A stretch of 64,000 nucleotides of DNA. Origin: Pseudomonas sp. MRSN 12121. GTDB lineage: Bacteria > Pseudomonadota > Gammaproteobacteria > Pseudomonadales > Pseudomonadaceae. Where the stretch lies: the NCBI RefSeq assembly GCF_000931465.1, contig NZ_CP010892.1, positions 1,674,001 to 1,738,000 on the forward strand, written 5' to 3'. The notes below the pieces were generated by a model. It was given only the letters and a program-made list of their open reading frames with translations, was not told the DNA's origin and made no database searches. The position numbers were made by a program, and so were the translations under genes. Below, one piece after another: positions 8,719-17,536 of the stretch (the first letter of the stretch is position 1; each line of letters begins with the position of its first letter).

Positions 8719-8867
8719 GTAGCCGCTGCCGAGCCTGGGCGAGGCTGCGATCGAGGACGAAGTCCTCGCAAGACCTGAGCACGCGGTGTTCCAGGAAGAA
8801 CGGGTTGTCCGGTTTTACGACTGCTTCGCAGTCGATCGCAGCCTCGCCCAGGCTCGGCAGCGGCTAC
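8719..8867. repeat. inverted pair of family A REP elements
   Basis: GTAGCCGCTGCCGAGCCTGG (8719) opens one element, and a reverse-oriented copy ends ..GGCTCGGCAGCGGCTAC at 8867. They flank about 78 bases that themselves contain GACGAAGTC and GACTGCTTCGCAGTC hairpins. The layout is that of a REPIN (REP doublet forming hairpin), a non-autonomous element mobilised by RAYT transposases in Pseudomonas. No RAYT gene is in this window. Confidence 0.85.
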
Positions 8868-8885
8868 AGGGAGTGGTGGGGGCAG

Positions 8886-8924
8886 AAAAAAACGCCAGGG
8901 CCCGGGAGGGCGCTGGCGTTTTTG
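8886..8924 (-). terminator. terminator downstream of the ABC exporter gene
   Basis: AACGCCAG / CTGGCGTT stems flank a GC-rich loop, with an A run on one side and a T run on the other, so it can act in both directions. It lies just after the stop of the gene at 8941. Confidence 0.8.
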
Positions 8925-8940
8925 GGGGGAGTGTGGTGGC

Positions 8941-10773
8941 TCAGTCGATACCGACGAAACCGCCGGTCTGGTGCTGCCACAGGCGCGCGTAAAGGCCGCC
9001 GTGGGCCAGCAGCTCGGCATGGCTGCCGCTTTCGGCGATGCGGCCTTTTTCCAGGACCACCAGGCGGTCCATGCGGGCGATGGTCGAGAGCCGGTGGGCG
9101 ATGGCGATCACGGTCTTGCCCTGCATCAGGGTCTCCAGACTTTCCTGGATCGCCGCCTCGACTTCCGAGTCCAGGGCCGAGGTGGCTTCGTCCATGATCA
9201 GGATCGGCGCGTCCTTGAGCAGCACCCGGGCAATCGCGATGCGCTGGCGCTGGCCGCCGGACAGCTTGACCCCGCGTTCGCCGACGTGGGCGTCGAAGCC
9301 GGTACGGCCCTGGGCGTCGGACAGCAGCGGGATGAACTCGTCGGCCCGGGCCTTGCGCACGGCTTCCCAGAGCTCCTCGTCGGTGGCGTCGGGCTTGCCG
9401 TACAACAGGTTGTCACGGATCGAGCGGTGCAGCAGCGAGGTGTCCTGGGTGATCATGCCGATCCGTTCGCGCAGGCTTTCCTGGGTCACGTCGGCGATGT
9501 TCTGGTGGTCGATCAGGATGCGTCCGCCTTCCAGGTCGTAGAGCCGCAGCAGCAGGTTGACCAGGGTCGACTTGCCGGCGCCGGAGGGGCCGATCAGGCC
9601 GATCTTTTCCCCCGGGCGAATGGTCAGGTTGAGATCGCTGATGACCCCGGCTTTCTTCCCGTAGTGGAAGTCCACATGCTCGAACCGCACTTCGCCGCTG
9701 GCCACCGCCAGGCGCGGCGCCTGCTCGCGGTCGCTGACGCTGATGGGCTGGGCGATGGTCTGCAAGCCGTCCTGGACCATGCCGATGTTCTCGAAGATGC
9801 CGTTGACCACCCACATGATCCAGCCGGACATGTTGACGATGCGGATCACCAGGCCGGTGGCCAGGGCGATGGCGCCCACCGTGATCAGCGACTGGGTCCA
9901 CAGCCACAGGGCCAGGCCCGTGGTGGAGACGATCAGCAGGCCGTTCATGGCGGTGATCGCCACGTCCATGCTGGTGATGACGCGTCCGGCCAGCTGGCTT
10001 TTTTCGGTCTGCTCGCCGATGGCCTCACGGGCGTAGTTCTGCTCGAAGTGGGTGTGGGCGAACAGCTTCAAGGTGGTGATGTTGGTGTAGCCGTCGACGA
10101 TCCTGCCTACCAGCTTGGAGTTGGCGTCGGAGGAAATCACCGCGCGCTCCTTCACCCGTGGCACGAAGTAGCGCAGGGCGCCGATGTAGCCGGCGATCCA
10201 GACCAGCAGCGGGATCATCAGGCGCCAGTCGGCCTCGGCGAACAGCACCAGGGAACTGACGGCATAGATCAGCACGTGCCACAGGGCGTCGACCGCCTGC
10301 ACCGACGAGTCGCGCAGCGAATTGCCGGTCTGCATGATGCGCTGGGCGATGCGCCCGGCGAAGTCGTTCTGGAAGAAGCCCAGGCTCTGCTTGAGCACGT
10401 AGCTGTGGTTCTGCCAGCGGATCAGGCTGGTCATGCCCGGGCTGATGGTCTGGTGCACCAGCAGGTCATGCAGGGCGACGAACAGCGGGCGGAAGATCAG
10501 CGCCACCACCGCCATCCAGGCCAGTTCCAGGCCGTGGGTCTTGAATACCTCGACGTTGGGCGTGCCCTGGGCCAGGTCGATGATGGTGCTCAGGTAGCTG
10601 AACAGCGACACCTCGATCAGCGCGACGAACAGGCCGACCACCAGCAGGGCGACGAAGCTCGGCCAGACTTGCTTGATGTAGTAGAGGTAGAAGGGCAGTA
10701 CGCGGTTGGGGGGAGCGGCAGTGGGAGCGTCGCGGAAAATATCGATCAGTTGTTCAAAACGACGATAGAGCAT
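8941..10773 (-). CDS. ABC exporter, fused membrane and ATPase domains
   Basis: A 610-aa half-transporter. Residues about 40-330 hold six membrane helices; the ATPase domain follows with Walker A GPSGAGKS (395-402), signature LSGGQ (504-508), Walker B ILIMDEA (524-530) and an H-loop AHRLS. It should work as a homodimer in the inner membrane, exporting a lipid, drug or peptide; sequence alone does not say which. No clear ribosome site is seen before the ATG at 10773. It is followed by a terminator and lies about 100 bases downstream of ppiA, separated from it by hairpins. Confidence 0.9.
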   Translation of the reverse strand: MLYRRFEQLIDIFRDAPTAAPPNRVLPFYLYYIKQVWPSFVALLVVGLFVALIEVSLFSYLSTIIDLAQGTPNVEVFKTHGLELAWMAVVALIFRPLFVALHDLLVHQTISPGMTSLIRWQNHSYVLKQSLGFFQNDFAGRIAQRIMQTGNSLRDSSVQAVDALWHVLIYAVSSLVLFAEADWRLMIPLLVWIAGYIGALRYFVPRVKERAVISSDANSKLVGRIVDGYTNITTLKLFAHTHFEQNYAREAIGEQTEKSQLAGRVITSMDVAITAMNGLLIVSTTGLALWLWTQSLITVGAIALATGLVIRIVNMSGWIMWVVNGIFENIGMVQDGLQTIAQPISVSDREQAPRLAVASGEVRFEHVDFHYGKKAGVISDLNLTIRPGEKIGLIGPSGAGKSTLVNLLLRLYDLEGGRILIDHQNIADVTQESLRERIGMITQDTSLLHRSIRDNLLYGKPDATDEELWEAVRKARADEFIPLLSDAQGRTGFDAHVGERGVKLSGGQRQRIAIARVLLKDAPILIMDEATSALDSEVEAAIQESLETLMQGKTVIAIAHRLSTIARMDRLVVLEKGRIAESGSHAELLAHGGLYARLWQHQTGGFVGID

Positions 10774-10817
10774 GGGATCTGACGCCCGCGTGGCGGGCTC
10801 TCCTTATCAGTAAGCGG

Positions 10818-10841
10818 GCGGAACACCGGGTAGTGTTCCGC
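10818..10841 (-). terminator. hairpin between ppiA and the ABC gene
   Basis: A perfect 9-bp stem GCGGAACAC / GTGTTCCGC with a 6-base loop, downstream of ppiA on its coding strand. The T tract is weak. A second small hairpin, GCCCGC / GCGGGC, lies at 10786-10800. Confidence 0.5.
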
Positions 10842-10875
10842 CGGGACTCCCGTTTGGCCGTAGGCTCCGGGAGCC

Positions 10876-11439
10876 TCAGTCGAGGCGCTTGGCCGACTTG
10901 ATCAGCACCGGGTCGACGGGCACGTTCTGCATGCCTTGCTTGGTGGTGGTCTGCGAATTGACGATCTGGTCGACCACGTCCATGCCGCTCACCACCTTGG
11001 CGAACACCGCGTAGCCGGCATCGCGGCCCGGATCGAGGAAGGCGTTGTCGGCGACGTTGATGAAGAACTGGCTGGTGGCCGAGTTCGGGTTCGAGGTGCG
11101 GGCCATGGACAGGGTGCCGCGTACGTTATGCAGGCCGTTGCCGGCTTCGTTCTTGATCGGGTCGCGGGTTTCCTTCTGCACCATCTGCGCGGTGAAACCG
11201 CCGCCCTGGACCATGAACCCCGGGATCACCCGGTGGAAGATGGTGTTGGTGTAGAAGCCGCTATCCACGTAGTCGAGGAAGTTCTTGCTGGAGATGGGCG
11301 CCTTGACCGGGTCGAGTTCGACTTCGATCTTGCCGAAGCTGGTGTCCAGCAGCACATGGGGCGCCTTGGCCGGTTGGGCGGCCATCAGGTTGGCCGTGAA
11401 CAGAACGGAGCCGGCGACGAGGGCGATTTTTTTCAGCAT
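10876..11439 (-). CDS. ppiA: periplasmic peptidyl-prolyl isomerase (cyclophilin)
   Basis: A 187-aa cyclophilin catalysing cis-trans isomerisation of Xaa-Pro bonds. An N-terminal Sec signal ([20 protein letters not shown]) places it in the periplasm. The family core is clear: [15 protein letters not shown], the active-site region with Arg in [20 protein letters not shown] and [15 protein letters not shown]. It follows the alpha/beta hydrolase gene by only 3 bases, so both are probably translated from one message. The short loops are those of bacterial PpiA-type enzymes. Confidence 0.92.
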   Translation of the reverse strand: MLKKIALVAGSVLFTANLMAAQPAKAPHVLLDTSFGKIEVELDPVKAPISSKNFLDYVDSGFYTNTIFHRVIPGFMVQGGGFTAQMVQKETRDPIKNEAGNGLHNVRGTLSMARTSNPNSATSQFFINVADNAFLDPGRDAGYAVFAKVVSGMDVVDQIVNSQTTTKQGMQNVPVDPVLIKSAKRLD

Positions 11440-11442
11440 GGG

Positions 11443-12246
11443 TCAGTGGTCCTGGGTGGTGGTGTCGACTGCGGTTAGAAATTCGAGCAGGGTCTGGTTG
11501 AAGCGTTGCGGCTGGTCCAGCGGCGTGGCGTGACGCGAATCGGCGATCACCACCAGGCGCCCGGCGGGCAGCAGTTTCACATAGGTTTCTTTCAGGGCGA
11601 CCGGCGTGTAGTCGTGGTCGGCGCTGATGACCAGGGTTGGACAGGCAACTTGCGAAAGTCGTTCCTGGACGCCCCAGCCAACGATGGCATCGAAGCTTGC
11701 GAGATAAGCACGTTTGTCGTTTTTTGCCCAGCGCTCGGCCATCTTTTGCCGCAGCTCGGCCTGTTCCGGTTTGGGAAACAGCTTGCCGGCCAGGGCGACA
11801 CCGATGGTTTCCAGGCTGAGCAGGCGCATCAGGCTCCAGCGCTTGAACCATTGCCAGGCATCGCCGGCGCCACGGATTTTCACCTCGGGCGCGCTGTTGA
11901 CGATGCACAGGCTCTTGAGCCGCTGCGGCTGGTCCACCGCGACCTGGAAGGCGATCATGCCGCCCATGGACAGGCCCGCCAGGTGCACGCGCGCAAGGTT
12001 CAGGTGGTCCAGCAGGGCGATCAGGTCGGCGCTGAAGCCGGCGATGCTGTAGGGCTCGCGGGGCTTGTCGGAGCGCCCATGGCCACGCACGTCGGGCAGG
12101 ATCAGCCGGTAATGGGCGGACAGTTCGGGGATCTGCTTCTCCCAGTCGCAGGTGCTGGAGCCAAGCCCGTGAACCAGCACCAGCGGTTCGCCATGGCCGT
12201 ATTCCTCGTAGTGCAGGGTGCTGCCTTCGTGTTCGAAATAGGCCAT
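11443..12246 (-). CDS. alpha/beta-fold hydrolase
   Basis: A 267-aa cytoplasmic hydrolase. HGLGSS (26-31) forms the oxyanion region, GLSMGG holds nucleophile Ser93, and the likely catalytic His is in ADSRHATPLDQP near the C-terminus. Layout and length match the 3-oxoadipate enol-lactonase/PcaD-like group, but no aromatic catabolic genes are nearby, so the substrate is open. AGGA lies before the ATG. It heads a two-gene unit with ppiA and may share its promoter region with the LysR gene upstream on the same strand (42-base gap). Confidence 0.87.
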   Translation of the reverse strand: MAYFEHEGSTLHYEEYGHGEPLVLVHGLGSSTCDWEKQIPELSAHYRLILPDVRGHGRSDKPREPYSIAGFSADLIALLDHLNLARVHLAGLSMGGMIAFQVAVDQPQRLKSLCIVNSAPEVKIRGAGDAWQWFKRWSLMRLLSLETIGVALAGKLFPKPEQAELRQKMAERWAKNDKRAYLASFDAIVGWGVQERLSQVACPTLVISADHDYTPVALKETYVKLLPAGRLVVIADSRHATPLDQPQRFNQTLLEFLTAVDTTTQDH

Positions 12247-12288
12247 GGCTGAATTCCTGTTCAGGCGCGTGGAGGATCGAGTGTGGGG

Positions 12289-13212
12289 TCAGGCTTGCTG
12301 CGGGGCGGCGAACGGCGCATCCAGCGGCGCGGTGTCGAAGGTGCGCAGCAGCTCGACGAGGATCTGCGTGGCCGGGCCCAGGGGTTTGTCCTTGTTCGAA
12401 TACAGGTAGAACGTCGGGTGCCGGCTGCCACCCTGGTCCAACGGCAACACCTTGAGCAGGCCCTCCCGCAGCTCGCGCTCGATCATGTGCCGCGGCAGCC
12501 AGGCGAAGCCCAGGCCGCTGCCGACGAAGGTGGCGGCGGTGGCCAGGCTGCCGACGGTCCAGCGCTGTTCGGCGCCGAGCCAGCCGACGTCCCGCGGTTG
12601 CTGGCGGCCGGAGTCGCGGATCACCACCTGCAACTGGCTTTCCAGGTCCTGGAAGCTCAGTTCGCGGTTGAGCCGGTGCAAGGCGTGCTCCGGATGGGCC
12701 ACGGCGACGAACTCCACCGCGCTCATTTCGGTGCCCAGGTAACCGGGGATATTGAAGCCGCTGATGGCCAGGTCGGCCACGCCCTCGAGCAGCACCTCCT
12801 CGACGCCGGACAACACTTCCTCGCGCAGGCGCACCCGGCAGCCGCGGCTTTGCGGCATGAAGGCGGTCAGGGCGCGGACCAGGCGCGCGTTGGGGTAGGC
12901 GGCATCCACCACCAGGCGCACTTCGGCTTCCCAGCCCTGTTCCATGTGGTGGGCCAGGTCTTCGAGCTGGCTGGCCTGCTTCACCAGTTGCCGCGAGCGG
13001 CGCAGCAATACGCCGCCGGCTTCGGTGAGCACGGCCTTGCGCCCGTCGATGCGCAACAGCGGCACGCCCAGTTGTTCCTGCATGCGTGCCACGGTGTAAC
13101 TGACAGAGGATTGCGAACGATGCAGCGCTTCGGCTGCCTGGGCGAAACCGCCGTGATCGACCACGGCCTGCAGCGTTCGCCATTGATCGAGGGTAACGCG
13201 GGGCGCTTTCAT
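12289..13212 (-). CDS. LysR-family transcriptional regulator
   Basis: A 307-aa regulator with an N-terminal helix-turn-helix (HGGFAQAAEALHRSQSSVSY, about residues 19-38) and a LysR substrate domain to the C-terminus. AGAGGA lies 8 bases before ATG. It is divergent, with a 49-base gap, from a gene for a small secreted protein that is followed by azoreductase. Control of the azoreductase or of the secreted protein is plausible but not shown. The effector is unknown. Confidence 0.88.
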   Translation of the reverse strand: MKAPRVTLDQWRTLQAVVDHGGFAQAAEALHRSQSSVSYTVARMQEQLGVPLLRIDGRKAVLTEAGGVLLRRSRQLVKQASQLEDLAHHMEQGWEAEVRLVVDAAYPNARLVRALTAFMPQSRGCRVRLREEVLSGVEEVLLEGVADLAISGFNIPGYLGTEMSAVEFVAVAHPEHALHRLNRELSFQDLESQLQVVIRDSGRQQPRDVGWLGAEQRWTVGSLATAATFVGSGLGFAWLPRHMIERELREGLLKVLPLDQGGSRHPTFYLYSNKDKPLGPATQILVELLRTFDTAPLDAPFAAPQQA

Positions 13213-13261
13213 GATGAGCTCCTCTTGCCCTAAGCTGGCGCTCCTTATTGGAGACTGCCGA

Positions 13262-13576
13262 ATGAGAAAATTCTGTTGTGTGTTGCTGTCGCTGATGCCG
13301 CTCGCTGCGTTCGCCTATCCCATCGATGTGCAGAAACACCTCGAAGGCGTGAGCATCGACTACACCGCCTACGACACCGATGCCGACATCGGTTCGATCC
13401 AGGTGAACAACTACGGCACCACCGACGCCGCCTGCACGGTGGTCTTTCGCAACGGCCCCGAAGCCCCGCGCACGCGCAAGGTGGAAGTGGCGGCCGGCAA
13501 GTTCAAGAACGCCACGGCCAAGTTCAACCGCAGCATCATCAAGCTGCGCATCGACCTGACCTGCACCGCCAAGTAA
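13262..13576 (+). CDS. small secreted protein of unknown function
   Basis: A 104-aa protein with a Sec signal peptide (MRKFCCVLLSLMPLAAFA, cut before YP), leaving about 86 residues in the periplasm. The mature part looks like a small beta-sandwich, with conserved-looking blocks VSIDYTAYDTDADIGSIQVN and CTVVFRNGPEAPRTRKVEV, and two cysteines (CTVV and LTCTAK) that could form a disulfide. ATG at 13262 was chosen because GGAG precedes it and the signal peptide begins there. I do not recognise a functional family. A hairpin follows the stop. Confidence 0.75.
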   Translation: MRKFCCVLLSLMPLAAFAYPIDVQKHLEGVSIDYTAYDTDADIGSIQVNNYGTTDAACTVVFRNGPEAPRTRKVEVAAGKFKNATAKFNRSIIKLRIDLTCTAK

Positions 13577-13582
13577 GCGCAA

Positions 13583-13612
13583 AGCGGAGCAGGGTGCGCG
13601 GCCTGCTCCGCT
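13583..13612 (+). terminator. hairpin after the small secreted protein gene
   Basis: An 11-bp stem (AGCGGAGCAGG / CCTGCTCCGCT) with an 8-base loop lies directly after the stop. The following sequence is TATAAACG, so the T tract is poor. Confidence 0.6.
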
Positions 13613-13725
13613 TATAAACGAATTTATTGATTGGTTATAGCAGTTATTTGCGCTTTTTCATCGATATGACTCTGTTTAATCTGCGCTCCATCGACTTACA
13701 GCATCCCCGATGGAGGCTACACCCC

Positions 13726-14325
13726 ATGTCCCGCGTTCTGATCATCGAAAGCAGTGCCCGTCAGCAGGATTCGATTTCCCGCCAACTGACCCAGACCTTC
13801 ATCCAGCAATGGCAAGCGGCCCACCCCGGCGACCAGATCACCGTACGTGACCTGGCGACCAGCCCGGTGCCGCACCTGGACAGCAACCTGCTGGGCGGCT
13901 GGATGAAACCCGCCGAGCAGCGCAACGAACTCGAAGAGGCCTCGCTGCAACGCTCCAACGAACTGACCGATGAATTGCTGGCCGCCGATGTGCTGGTGAT
14001 GGCCGCGCCGATGTACAACTTCGCTATCCCGAGCACCCTGAAAGCCTGGCTGGACCACGTGCTGCGCGCCGGCGTGACGTTCAAGTACACCGAGACCGGT
14101 CCCCAGGGCCTGCTCAACGGCAAGCGGGCCTACGTGCTGACCGCCCGTGGCGGCATCTACGCCGGCAGCGCCACGGACCACCAGGAACCCTACCTGCGCC
14201 AGGTCATGGGTTTCGTCGGGATCCATGAAGTCGAGTTCATCCATGCCGAAGGCATGAACCTGGGCGGCGACTTCCACGAGAAGGGCCTGAACCAGGCCAA
14301 CGCCAAGCTGGCCCAGATCGCCTGA
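13726..14325 (+). CDS. azoR: FMN-dependent NADH-azoreductase
   Basis: A 199-aa flavodoxin-fold quinone/azo reductase. The start MSRVLIIESSARQQDSISRQ carries the FMN phosphate loop. PMYNFAIPSTLKAWLDHV is the diagnostic AzoR motif contacting the isoalloxazine ring, and TARGGIYAG follows. It reduces quinones and azo or nitro compounds with NADH in the cytoplasm, a defence against electrophile stress. GGAGG lies about 10 bases before the ATG at 13726; longer upstream starts lack family similarity. A strong terminator follows at 14435. Confidence 0.93.
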   Translation: MSRVLIIESSARQQDSISRQLTQTFIQQWQAAHPGDQITVRDLATSPVPHLDSNLLGGWMKPAEQRNELEEASLQRSNELTDELLAADVLVMAAPMYNFAIPSTLKAWLDHVLRAGVTFKYTETGPQGLLNGKRAYVLTARGGIYAGSATDHQEPYLRQVMGFVGIHEVEFIHAEGMNLGGDFHEKGLNQANAKLAQIA

Positions 14326-14434
14326 TCCGTTAATCGCCAGATAATCGCGCAGTGGTCTAGTAGGCCCTGCGCTCCCCTTCAAACCTGTTTGCGCATCGAA
14401 CCTCCCTTTGCACTTGTTGCTCCTGAGTGCTCCC

Positions 14435-14471
14435 GCCCGATTGAACGCCTTGCGAGATCGGGCTTTTTTTT
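14435..14471 (+). terminator. rho-independent terminator downstream of azoR
   Basis: GCCCGAT / ATCGGGC stem with a 15-base loop followed by eight T residues, 110 bases after the azoR stop. Between azoR and the next gene (14326-15064) there is only this terminator and the REP array. Confidence 0.85.
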
Positions 14472-14530
14472 GCCCGCGATTCAGCGATACCCCGTCGCCA
14501 AGCCATGCGCCGTGCAATGCCTGACGCATC

Positions 14531-14984
14531 GCGGTTGCCGGGTTTACGGCCGCTTTGCGTCCGATCGCAGCCTCGCTAGGGCTCGGCAGCGGCTACAAAG
14601 CAGGGGGGGAGTGATGGGCCATCGGCTGCATCGTTGCCCCGTAGCCGCTGTCGAGCGTCAGCGAGGCTGCGATCGACGGCGCAGCCGTCGCCAACCCAGG
14701 CGCCGCGATATTTCTGATACCCCGCGGTTGCCGGGTTTACGGCCGCTTTGCGTCCGATCGCAGCCTCGCCGTGGCTCGGCAGCGGCTACAAAAGCAGGGA
14801 CGAGTGATGGGCTATTGGCTGCAATCGTTGCCCCGTAGCCGCTGCCGAGCGTCAGCGAGGCTGCGATCGACGGCGCAGCCGTCGCCAACCCAGGCGCTGC
14901 GGTATTGCTGATGCACCGCGGTTGCCGGGTTTGCGGCTGCTATGCAGCCGATCGCAGCCTCGCCGTGGCTCGGCAGCGGCTACG
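14531..14984. repeat. tandem array of family A REP pairs
   Basis: A unit of 193-194 bases is repeated: copies begin at 14531 and 14724, and a partial third begins at 14918, each opening with GCGGTTGCCGGGTTT. Each full unit carries two REPs in opposite orientation (14561-14596 and 14641-14676; 14754-14789 and 14835-14870); the last REP is 14948-14983. Between them lie the GAGTGATGGG spacer and a GGCGCAGCCGTCGCC hairpin. It is therefore an array of REPINs expanded by duplication of the doublet plus flank. No coding potential is evident. Confidence 0.9.
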
Positions 14985-15064
14985 GCGAGTGTGGGGAGGC
15001 GCGGGGTTTTGCCTCGGGCGGGGCAAAACCGCTATCGTCGCCTCCCTTAGAGACGAGGCGATCC

Positions 15065-15925
15065 ATGGGCTATCTACTGTTTGTCACGCTGATCCAGGCG
15101 TTTTCCTTCAACCTGATCGGCGAATACCTGGCCGGGCATGTCGACAGCTATTTCGCGGTACTGGTGCGGGTGCTGCTGGCCGGCCTGGTGTTCATCCCGC
15201 TGACTCGCTGGCGCTCGGTGGAACCGGCGTTCCTGCGCGGCATGCTGCTGATCGGCGCCTTGCAGTTCGGGGTCACCTACGTCTGCCTGTACCTCAGTTT
15301 CCGCGTGCTGACGGTGCCGGAGGTGCTGTTGTTCACCATCCTCACGCCGCTGCACGTGACCCTGATCGAAGACGCCCTCAACCGCCGTTTCAATCCCTGG
15401 GGCCTGCTGGCGGCGCTGGTCGCCGTGGCCGGCGCGGCGGTGATCCGCTACGACCGCATTAGCCCGGATTTCTTCATGGGCTTCTTGCTGCTGCAACTGG
15501 CCAACTTCACCTATGCCGCCGGGCAGGTGCTGTACAAGCACCTGGTGGCGCGCCATCCGAGCGACCTGCCGCACTACCGGCGTTTCGGCTACTTCTACCT
15601 GGGAGCATTGCTGGTGGTGTTGCCGGCCTTCCTGCTGTTCGGCAAGTCGAACTTCCTGCCTGAGGCGCCGCTGCAATGGGCGGTATTGCTGTTTCTCGGG
15701 CTGGTCGCCACCGCGCTGGGGCTGTACTGGTGGAACAAGGGCGCCTGCCTGGTCAATGGCGCGACCCTGGCGGTGATGAACAACCTGCATGTGCCGGTGG
15801 GGCTGCTGCTCAACCTGCTGATCTGGAACCAGCATGAAGAGCTGGGGCGCCTGTTCCTGGGCGGGACGGTGATTCTGCTGGCGGTGTGGATCAGCCGTCG
15901 CGGCATGAAAACCGTTTCCCCGTAG
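15065..15925 (+). CDS. EamA/DMT-family transporter
   Basis: A 286-aa inner membrane protein with ten predicted membrane helices in two EamA halves (about residues 5-135 and 150-280). The family exports amino acids, amines or related metabolites. Similarity in style is to the carboxylate/amino acid/amine transporters, but the substrate cannot be assigned. The ATG at 15065 has GAGG about 8 bases upstream; an in-frame extension upstream runs into the REP array and was rejected. Its TAG stop is made by the first bases of a family B REP element. Confidence 0.85.
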   Translation: MGYLLFVTLIQAFSFNLIGEYLAGHVDSYFAVLVRVLLAGLVFIPLTRWRSVEPAFLRGMLLIGALQFGVTYVCLYLSFRVLTVPEVLLFTILTPLHVTLIEDALNRRFNPWGLLAALVAVAGAAVIRYDRISPDFFMGFLLLQLANFTYAAGQVLYKHLVARHPSDLPHYRRFGYFYLGALLVVLPAFLLFGKSNFLPEAPLQWAVLLFLGLVATALGLYWWNKGACLVNGATLAVMNNLHVPVGLLLNLLIWNQHEELGRLFLGGTVILLAVWISRRGMKTVSP

Positions 15926-16011
15926 GAGCGAGGCTTGCCCGCGATAGCGATCTGACAGGCACCGCGTTGTCAGGCCGTTGCGCGGATCGCGGGCAAGCCT
16001 CGCTCCTACAG
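15922..16011. repeat. family B REP inverted pair
   Basis: GTAGGAGCGAGGCTTGCCCG (15922) and its reverse complement CGGGCAAGCCTCGCTCCTAC (ending 16009) are separated by about 40 bases. It is the first of three such pairs in the window (others at 32.9 and 62.9 kb). It overlaps the stop codon of the preceding transporter. Confidence 0.9.
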
Positions 16012-16014
16012 ATA

Positions 16015-16040
16015 GCCGGATCGCCCCGGGGCGATCCGGC
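16015..16040 (-). terminator. hairpin terminator of the YbdG-like channel gene
   Basis: A perfect 26-base palindrome (GCCGGATCGCCCC and its complement) lies 5 bases after the channel gene's stop on its coding strand. With no spacer loop it folds with a small forced loop. There is no long T run. Confidence 0.65.
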
Positions 16041-16045
16041 GGGGA

Positions 16046-17344
16046 TTACAGCGCGCGTTTTTCCGCTTCGGGGATATGGCTGGCGCCCAGCACGGCCGGC
16101 AGCAGGCCGGCGCGCAGGTCGTTGCCGCTCGGCTGCTGGTACAGGCTCAGGCCGAACTCGGGCATCACTGCCAGCAGGTAGTCGAAGATATCGCCCTGGA
16201 TGCGCTCGTAGTCGATCCACGCCGTGGTGCGGGTGAAGCAGTAGATTTCCAGCGGAATGCCCTGGGCGGTGGTCTGCATCTGGCGGACCATGCAGGTCAT
16301 GTTCGGCTGGATGTCCGGATGGCTCTTCAGGTACGCCAGGGCATAGGCGCGGAAGGTACCCAGGTTGGTCATGCGACGACGATTGGCCGACATCGCCGCG
16401 ACATTGCCCTGGGCCTCGTTCCAGCTCTTGAGCTCAGCCTGCTTGCGGGTCATGTAGTCGGTCAGCAGGTGCACCTTGCCCAGGCGCGTCTCTTCCTCGT
16501 CGTTGATGAAGCGCACGCCGCTGGCGTCGATGTACAGGCTGCGCTTGATCCGCCGGCCGCCGGACTGCTGCATGCCGCGCCAGTTCCTGAACGACTCGGA
16601 CATCAGGCGCCAGGTGGGGATCGAGACGATGGTCTTGTCGAAGTTCTGCACCTTGACTGTGTGCAGGGTGATGTCGACCACATCGCCGTCGGCCCCGACC
16701 TGTGGCATCTCGATCCAGTCGCCGACCCGCAGCATGTCGTTGCTGGTCAGCTGCACGCTGGCGACGAACGACAGCAGGGTGTCCTTGTAGACCAACAGGA
16801 TCACCGCCGACATGGCACCCAGGCCGGACAGCAGCAGTAGCGGCGAGCGGTCGATCAGGGTCGCGACGATGATGATCGCGCCGAACACGAACAGCACCAT
16901 CTTCGCCAGTTGCACATAGCCCTTGATCGAGCGGGTGCGGGCGTGTTCGGTGCGGGCGTAGATGTCCAGCAGGGCGTTGAGCAGGGCGCTGATGGCCAGC
17001 ACCAGGAACAGGATGGTGAAGGCCAGGGCCAGGTTGCCGAGGAACACCTGGCTGGTCTTGCTCAGCTCCGGCACCAGGTACAGGCCGAACTGCACCACCA
17101 GCGACGGCGTCATCTGCGCCAGGCGATGGAACACCTTGTTCTCGCGCAGGTCGTTGAGCCAGTACAGGGCCGGCTGGCGCCCGAGCAGCTTGACGGTGTG
17201 CAGGATGACGTAGCGCGCCACGCGTCCGATGAGCAGCGCCACCACCAGCAACACCACCAGCGCCAGGCTGGAATGCAGGAGCGGGTGCTCGTCGAGCGCG
17301 CCCCAGAGGTCTTGAACGTTGAGCCAGAGCTGTTTGAAATCCAT
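16046..17344 (-). CDS. MscS-family mechanosensitive channel, YbdG-like
   Basis: A 432-aa inner membrane protein. About five hydrophobic segments (residues 20-200) precede the MscS core, whose pore-lining and beta-domain region reads VILLVYKDTLLSFVASVQLT then MLRVGDWIEMP. Length and architecture match E. coli YbdG (MscM), a miniconductance channel opened by osmotic downshock, rather than the short MscS. ATG at 17344 has AGAGGAAG upstream; the 32-codon upstream extension has no family match. It is divergent from the DEAD-box helicase gene across about 190 bases. Confidence 0.88.
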   Translation of the reverse strand: MDFKQLWLNVQDLWGALDEHPLLHSSLALVVLLVVALLIGRVARYVILHTVKLLGRQPALYWLNDLRENKVFHRLAQMTPSLVVQFGLYLVPELSKTSQVFLGNLALAFTILFLVLAISALLNALLDIYARTEHARTRSIKGYVQLAKMVLFVFGAIIIVATLIDRSPLLLLSGLGAMSAVILLVYKDTLLSFVASVQLTSNDMLRVGDWIEMPQVGADGDVVDITLHTVKVQNFDKTIVSIPTWRLMSESFRNWRGMQQSGGRRIKRSLYIDASGVRFINDEEETRLGKVHLLTDYMTRKQAELKSWNEAQGNVAAMSANRRRMTNLGTFRAYALAYLKSHPDIQPNMTCMVRQMQTTAQGIPLEIYCFTRTTAWIDYERIQGDIFDYLLAVMPEFGLSLYQQPSGNDLRAGLLPAVLGASHIPEAEKRAL

Positions 17345-17448
17345 GGGGTCAGTAGCTTCCTCTATGAGACAGAACGGATCGATTAGAACATTTAAACAGG
17401 CGAAAGTTACCGTTAAGGACAAATCGCCGACAAAAACCAACTGTTTCC

Positions 17449-17473
17449 CCGAGTTTGCATGAAAGAAACTCGG
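17449..17473 (+). promoter_or_regulatory. hairpin upstream of the helicase gene
   Basis: CCGAGTTT / AAACTCGG with a 9-base loop. It precedes a possible -10 (TACCCTATGC near 17492-17501) for the helicase, so it may be an operator rather than an RNA structure. Confidence 0.3.
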
Positions 17474-17536
17474 CCTTCGCGCTCGAAACCGTTACCCTAT
17501 GCAGCTGTTTTTTTGCATTTCTTCGAGGTAGCACCC

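Noticed and set aside
8971..10782. 603-codon plus-strand frame opposite the ABC exporter
   Set aside because: Antisense shadow; the minus strand has intact Walker and signature motifs.
11261..13582. 773-codon minus-strand frame across ppiA, hydrolase and LysR genes
   Set aside because: It is a shadow frame spanning three well-supported genes in other frames, with Arg/Pro/Ala-rich low-complexity translation.
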